Shown in pieces: positions 59,761 to 64,000 of a DNA stretch of 64,000 nt (its first letter is position 1; every line of letters begins with the position of its first letter). Under the pieces are notes generated by a model. It searched no databases. It was not told the DNA's origin and saw only the letters and a list, made by a program, of their open reading frames with translations. The stretch lies in NCBI GenBank assembly GCA_036250195.1, contig JAVHZZ010000001.1, positions 393,375,283-393,439,282 on the forward strand, given 5' to 3'. A program made the translations under genes and the position numbers. The DNA is from Mixophyes australis. Lineage: Eukaryota; Chordata; Amphibia; Anura; Limnodynastidae.

Positions 59761-60415
59761 ATGGATTCAAAGCAGTCCACATATGATCTGAATGAGCAAC
59801 CAGGTTCTGTCACCAGTCCTGATGTTAGTGTTCCCAGTACGTCATCTGGCCAAAGCGATGTCAAACAACAGAGTGTTTCCAAATTAGTGCAAAAAACGAA
59901 AACCAAAAAAATTTTTACTGTATTGAAGCGAAAAAGAAGTGTAACTGAGCAAAAGTTAAGTGACGATAAAAATTGCAAGCATGCCATTCTACACACGCAG
60001 TGGCAAAGAGAGAATGAGGCCTTCACCTTTGGGTATTAGTGGCAGATCCCAAAAAGTTACCCAGCCTACAATTGGTGCACAACTACTGTTACGCGTCAAA
60101 GCCGAGCTGCAAGATAACAGTGAGGCATTACAGGAGAATATTTGCTCTGATTCACAAATGACAACAATCCCTGTGGAGAGTCCATCCAACAGTGGGATGT
60201 CTAATCGTGAGCATTCTGCTGATGTGTGCCTTAATAGCCCGAGTGTAGCCGGTGATACCCAAATTGAGGATGCCACTTTGGAATTAGAAGAGGATGAGGG
60301 GGAGATTTGTGTAGGCGACGAGGGCGCTAATGATGATGTTGATGATTATGATGCAGACAGATACCAAATTGCCTTTCTCAATTTCTATTTATATTCTAGA
60401 TTATATAACGGCTGA
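59761..60415 (+). CDS. Hypothetical low-complexity frames inside hAT element
   Basis: Frame 1 (59761-60039) starts MDSKQSTYDLNEQPGSVTSP and is Ser/Thr- then Lys-rich (KTKTKKIFTVLKRKRS). Frame 2 (59960-60415) overlaps it and ends in an acidic stretch (LELEEDEGEICVGDEG, DDVDDYDAD). They may be one former coding region split by a frameshift. The style (Ser-rich N-terminus, basic patch, acidic tail) could be the N-terminal side of a transposase whose catalytic part was lost, but I recognise no domain. It may be non-coding. Confidence 0.3.
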
Positions 60416-60790
60416 ATAGTTTTCTATTTTACTCCTAGTGGAGAGAGGATCTGATGCAGACAGATACCAAACTGCCTTTGTCCATTTCAATTTATATTGT
60501 ACAGTATATAACGGCTGAATTTATTAGTATTTTATACAAGTGGAGGGGGGCCTAGAGAGACAGAAACCAAACTGGCTTTCTCCATGTCAATTAATATTGT
60601 ACAGTCTATAACGGCTGGATTTTTTGGTATTTTATACAAGTGGAGGGGGGCCTAGAGAGACAGAAACCAAACTGGCTTTCTCCATGTCAATTAATATTGC
60701 ACAGTCTATAATGGCTGAATTTTTTGTTTTTTTAAAAAAGTGGAGGGGGGCCTATAGAGACAGAAAGCAAACTGTCTTTTTCTATTTCTT
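60341..60790. repeat. 100-bp tandem array B
   Basis: Units of about 100 bp: tggaggggggcctagagaga starts at 60541 and 60641, with a variant at 60741 (tggaggggggcctatagaga). Older versions begin near 60345 and 60447 (gatgcagacagatacc). Each contains tata.cggctgaatttt. The period equals that of array A although the sequences differ. Confidence 0.85.
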
Positions 60791-61184
60791 TACATATTTA
60801 ACTATAAGTGTAGGGTGTAATATACATCCAAAGACGATGGCTGCATTGCCAATATGCATAGATGGAGAGGAAGACAATCTGTTTTGTGTGTAAAATAAAT
60901 GAAGGCCTACCAACGAAGAATTAAACAGTTTTTTTGGATGATTTATTACCTCAACAATTAGATTACTTATCTCTAAAACAGTTGGAGCACTAAATTGGGT
61001 TATTTTAGGCACAAAAACATGTATTTTCCAACAAAATAGGAAAACAAAACCAAACAAAACCAAAACCAAAACCAAAACACGCAATGGCGGTTTTGCAAAA
61101 CCAAAACCAAAACCAAAACACGACGGTAATCCAGATCCAAAACCGAATCCAAAACCAAAACACGGGGGTCAGTGACCATCTCTA

Positions 61185-61192
61185 GTTGCAAC
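61185..61192. repeat. Right 8-bp target duplication of hAT in LTR
   Basis: gttgcaac followed by taccattaatg, continuing the LTR. Confidence 0.9.
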
Positions 61193-61521
61193 TACCATTA
61201 ATGTATACTATTTTACAAGTGTGCGTGTGTGTGCGAATGTATGTAAAAGACTAAATACTGTTGTTGCCACGTGTTGCAGCTGCGTATGCCCTTCCACGCC
61301 GTAGCGTGCCCTTTCACCCCGTAGCGTACCGTACGCATCTTTTCAAACAAAGACAACCAAGTTTGCTCGATTTTAATTGAAATGACTTTATCCAATATGC
61401 TGACTTCGACAGCATCCTCGCTGTGCCCCCTCTGCATCCTCACTCTGCACCCCACTGCATCTTCGCTCTGCCACCTCTGCATCCCGCCATGGCCAGGAAG
61501 AGAGAAAAAAAAACCCAAAAA

Positions 61522-61672
61522 AACTTACCAATCAGGCGGCGCCCGGGACCCAGCATCCTCTCTCCTGCTGCTTGTCACTGAATGTCGGGCGTGACGTCAT
61601 CACGCCCGACATTCATTGAGAAGCGAGGAGGGAGCAGGATGCTGGGTTTCGTGCCCCGGATTGGTAAGTTTT
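61522..61672. repeat. Long foldback in the right part of the outer hAT element
   Basis: The arms aacttaccaatc and gattggtaagtt mark the ends. The core is a perfect 14-bp stem aatgtcgggcgtga/tcacgcccgacatt (61581-61594/61600-61613) around a 5-base loop, with imperfect pairing between. The stem-loop top contains tgacgtca, a CRE octamer (61592-61599). Confidence 0.85.
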
Positions 61673-61765
61673 TTTTGTTTGTTTTCTCCTCTTCCTGTCC
61701 CCGGCACCCTTATGACAGTGCCGCGGCACCCCTGGGAGCCGCTGCGCACAGTTTGGGAACCTAGG

Positions 61766-61773
61766 CTCTAAAT
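61766..61773. repeat. Right 8-bp target duplication of outer hAT element
   Basis: ctctaaat, the partner of 31024-31031. Confidence 0.8.
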
Positions 61774-61949
61774 GATATTCATTTTAGTTTATTATCCCCA
61801 AACATAACCTTTAATAAATTTATTAATGTAATTATTTTTGTTTAGAATGTGAAATGTCAGTGCCCTGAAAAATCTTCAATGCCTAACGTAATTTTTATTT
61901 TTACACATCTTTCTCACATATAGCAACATGTACTCCAGAATCACCAGCT

Positions 61950-62400
61950 GTGCTACAACGGACATTGTTCCCTCCAAAACCAGCAATCGAACAACGTCGC
62001 CGATTCAGGGAGCGTGTCTTCATGCCACATGTGGACCTCTTTGGGATGTTGAAAGCTGAGGTGATCCATTTCTATCAGCTTCCACCTTATATGCTCATAG
62101 ACACTCTGCGCAGTATCCCCACAGCAATATTACTGCTGACCAATATGTTGGCAGTGTTACATTTCTGAGCATCTGGGTCATTCCAGACCACAATGAGTGT
62201 TGCATCAGGAATGTCCCAGCCTACGTTTAGTTGTTCACTGAAGGCGGTGCTGCGGGCTCTCCTGTCGCGCTCCATTAATTTATTCATCTGCCACTCGATG
62301 AGCAGTCTCTTGTGCCCATAAAACGGCAATTTTCCAACATAGCTGGCTTTCCGCACGTTATAGGGCCACTAGATGGTACATTTATATAGCTCTGTTCCCA
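61950..62400 (+). pseudogene. PIF/Harbinger transposase fossil
   Basis: The + strand frames give EQRRRFRERVFMPHVDLFGM then EVIHFYQLPPYMLIDTL, like the N-terminus of HARBI1-type transposases. Next come 'MLAVLHF' followed by a stop and 'ASG', then 'ASGMSQPTFS' in the place of the GISQPTVS helix. At 62347-62384 'FPHVIGPLDGTFI' corresponds to the FPxVIGAIDGTH block with the first catalytic Asp. One stop and several shifts separate the blocks, and the rest of the catalytic core is missing. The - strand frame 62087-62356 is antisense. Confidence 0.7.
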
Positions 62401-62815
62401 TCAGGTGGTAAATAATCTATTTTTCGTAGTAGTAAGAATTTTCCACTCGATAAATGTTAAAGCCATATGTGATGCATCTCCAGATTAGATGCCTGGCTGC
62501 TAATGGCCTAGAAGCAGCTATGATTCCTTTGCCTTTTGGCAATTAAGCATTTGATGCAAATTGACACCGAAGGAAGGAGATGCAAGGTAGGTGCACACAT
62601 AGGTAGGTGGGGTTTCCAGTTGTCCAGAACCCCCTTCCCCATCTAGTCAGGATTCGTTGTCAGGCTGGTCCCCTACCTCTGGACCAGCCACAGAACCACA
62701 GATCCGTTCCGCCCGCCCCTCTCCTGCAGGGAGTGCAGCATGTCATAGCACAAGAAATAAGAGGCAGACCTGAAGTGTACAGATCCAAATGGAAGAAGGT
62801 AAGTGAGGGCTTATT
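62401..62815. other. Unassigned stretch after Harbinger fossil
   Basis: It includes a short frame (62607-62819) without domain and an attractive donor aag|gtaagt at 62799. Possibly more of the Harbinger element, not shown. Confidence 0.3.
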
Positions 62816-62819
62816 TTAA

Positions 62820-63310
62820 TACAGGTGGAGGTTGGGTATTAATTTAATGGTGAGGATGTGTAGTAATGATTTAATAGTCGGTGGGAAATATTAATTTATT
62901 GGTGGGGGATAATTTATTTCATGGTGAGGACTATTTAAGTTAATAGTGGGGTCATTGTAATGACTATTTAAGGTGGTGTGATGGCGTTATTTAATTAATG
63001 CTATTGTGGCTTGGGGCTTATTAATTTAATGTTGGACTGAGTATAGGGAGGAGAAGAGCTATTTATTAATTATAAATACCAATTATTTATTATTGGGACT
63101 TTTTTGGGGGGGAATAGGTGTATTTATTAAATGTGAGTACCATTAACTTAATGTCAGGGCATTTGGGAATTTAGTCTATCTATTAATTCTGAATGCTATT
63201 AATTTAATGTTTGGGCTGGTAGGGTGGAAATAGGTCTATTTATTAAATGTGAATACTATTCATTTAATGTTGTGTTGGATTCAGATATGGAGGTCTAATT
63301 ATTAAATGTA
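62820..63310. repeat. Imperfect A/T-rich tandem repeats
   Basis: Loose units of about 60 bp with tatttattaaatgtgaatac and attaatttaatg.t.ggg (best at 63118, 63178 and 63237), and shorter related units from 62830. Old minisatellite. Confidence 0.6.
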
Positions 63311-63462
63311 CTTTTTTTTTTAAATGCTTTAAGTATTTAGTATTTTTTAAAATTGTAGTTAAAGGTTTGTTTTGAACCTTTACAAAATTCTGACAAAATT
63401 CTTTGCATACTGGTGTACTTATTTAAAAATGTGCTGATTAGTGTTTGATTAATACCACCATA

Positions 63463-64000
63463 CACTGATCAACCACAACATTAAACCACTAACAAGTGAA
63501 GTGAATAAACATTGATTATCTTGTTACAATGACACCTGTCAACGGGTGGAATATAATATTAGGCAGCAAGTGAACAGTCAGTTCTTGAAGTTAATGTATT
63601 GAAAGTAGGAAATATGGGCAAGCTTAAAGATCTGAGCAACTTTGACAGGGCCATATTGTGATGGGTAGACGACTGGCTTAGCGCATCTCCAAAACGACAG
63701 GTCTTTTGGGGTATTCCCAGTGTGCAGTGGTTAGTACCTACCAAAAGTGGTCCAGGGAAGAACAACCAGTGAACCAGCGACAGGGTCATGGACGCCCATG
63801 GCTCATTGATGCACATGGGGAACGAATGCTAGCCTGTCTGCTCCAATCCTACAGAGAGGTTACTGTAGCACTAATTGCTGAAAAAGTTAATGCTGGCTAT
63901 GATAGGTATCTGAACACACAGTGCATCGCAACTGCTGCATATGGGTTTGCGTACCCGCAGTCTGGTCAGAGTGCCTAAGCTGACCCCTGTCCACCGCCGA
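63463..64000 (+). mobile_element. Tc1-like transposon, left part, cut by the window end
   Basis: After a TA (63461-63462) the end cactgatcaaccacaacatt begins. 63614 onward is the transposase start (MGKLKDLSNFD), then shifts, then AVVSTYQKWSREEQPVNQRQ, GHGRPWLIDAHGERMLA and VALIAEKVNAGYDR, the paired helix-turn-helix region of Tc1/mariner transposases with its GRPR-like hinge. Frameshifts show decay. The catalytic DDE part lies outside the window. Confidence 0.8.

Larger units (their letters stand above)
58686..61184. mobile_element. hAT-type element with internal 100-bp arrays
   Basis: 2499 bp bounded by tagagatggg and ccatctcta with a perfect 8-bp duplication gttgcaac. The left end is rich in 'ccgagtaccgag' words, the right end in aaccaaaacc runs. 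This is the same pair of ends, in opposite orientation, as the element at 18264-18969. The interior contains two tandem arrays with a 100-bp period and between them two overlapping open frames (59761-60415) of unknown identity. No hAT catalytic motif found, so probably non-autonomous or a decayed long version. Confidence 0.82.
31465..61411 (-). mobile_element. Endogenous retrovirus (gamma/epsilon-like), - strand, defective
   Basis: Full provirus: 5' LTR on the right (58066-61411, interrupted), primer site, gag, pro, pol, env, 3' LTR on the left (31465-35299, interrupted). LTR ends are TG...CA and the target duplication is gcat (31461-31464 and 61412-61415), 4 bp as in gammaretroviruses. The primer site begins TGGGGGCTCG, as in tRNA-Pro-primed viruses. 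Gag and protease are in one frame separated by an amber codon, and integrase has a GPY/F-type end, all gammaretrovirus-like. All genes carry stops or shifts, and four other elements interrupt LTR or pol. The LTR pair differs at about 15 of 839 aligned bases. Confidence 0.92.
58066..61411 (-). repeat. 5' LTR of the retrovirus, split by a hAT element
   Basis: LTR text at 58066-58685 and 61193-61411. On the - strand: CCAAT at 58343-58339, TATA-like CATATAAG at 58293-58286 and AATAAA at 58141-58136, in the order and spacing of a retroviral U3-R-U5. It ends cgaca at 61411, followed by the target copy gcat. Confidence 0.9.
31032..61765. mobile_element. Outer non-autonomous hAT element hosting the whole nest
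   Basis: The left end cagtggttcccaaacttttg and the right end, read on the opposite strand, cctaggttcccaaactgtg share a hAT-like CAGNGGTTCNCAAAC terminal motif (12 of 15 matches). The flanks are a perfect 8-bp duplication ctctaaat. Only 31032-31464 and 61412-61765 (about 787 bp) belong to the element; the rest is the retrovirus and its insertions. The left part holds a 26-bp minisatellite, the right part a long foldback (61522-61672). No transposase. Confidence 0.75.

Noticed and set aside
62087..62356. 89-codon - strand frame
   Set aside because: Antisense to the Harbinger transposase fossil, whose + strand blocks are in the expected order.

Overview
This is a vertebrate nuclear sequence. 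It carries one intron-containing host gene followed by a very dense transposon landscape. The host gene is TMEM184C: ten coding exons on the + strand between 2427 and 20303, 450 codons, all splice junctions GT-AG. The repeat set suggests an amphibian, most likely a frog: an epsilon/gamma-like retrovirus, chromodomain Sushi-type gypsy elements, a CR1 tail with 8-bp units, L1-clade LINEs, hAT and Harbinger elements, DIRS-like and Tc1 remnants. The species cannot be named from this window.

Layout. 1-1013: eroded L2/CR1-group LINE on the - strand. 2427-20303: TMEM184C, whose introns hold a short L1 piece (about 7720-8010), a 942-bp inverted-repeat DNA transposon (10057-10998), a foldback MITE (11284-11489), a Tc1-like remnant (from 11825), a Harbinger-type MITE with TTA target duplication (13990-15175) and a hAT element (18264-18969). 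20304-28320: 3' UTR and intergenic DNA with a foldback MITE and a decayed DIRS-like reverse transcriptase. 28337-30597: 5'-truncated L1-clade LINE on the - strand with a perfect 16-bp target duplication.

31024-61773 is one stack of nested insertions. The outermost layer is a non-autonomous hAT element (31032-61765) with a perfect 8-bp target duplication. Inside it lies a complete but broken endogenous retrovirus on the - strand (31465-61411; 4-bp target duplication; LTRs differ at about 15 of 839 positions). The retrovirus was itself hit by: an L1 in its left LTR (31558-34544), a CR1-like LINE piece in RNase H (38533-39019), a dead gypsy element in RNase H (39121-45026), a nearly perfect gypsy element in RT (46001-54280; LTRs differ at about 4 of 2012 positions), and a second hAT element in its right LTR (58686-61184). 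Removing the layers leaves an ordinary retroviral gene order gag-pro-pol-env on the - strand.

The most informative object is the young gypsy element at 46001-54280. Its gag and pol reading frames are open. They are joined by a classical -1 frameshift signal with an H-type pseudoknot, whose stem shows a compensatory base change in the sister copy at 40301-40362. It has no tRNA-type primer site. Instead, the ten bases just downstream of the 5' LTR are the exact complement of the predicted 5' end of its own transcript, the hallmark of Tf1/Sushi self-priming. Its 2-kb LTR has an unusually short U3 and two arrays of tandem units, one of which forms a hairpin kept by compensatory changes. 61774-64000 holds a Harbinger transposase fossil, A/T-rich imperfect repeats and the start of a Tc1-like element that runs off the window.
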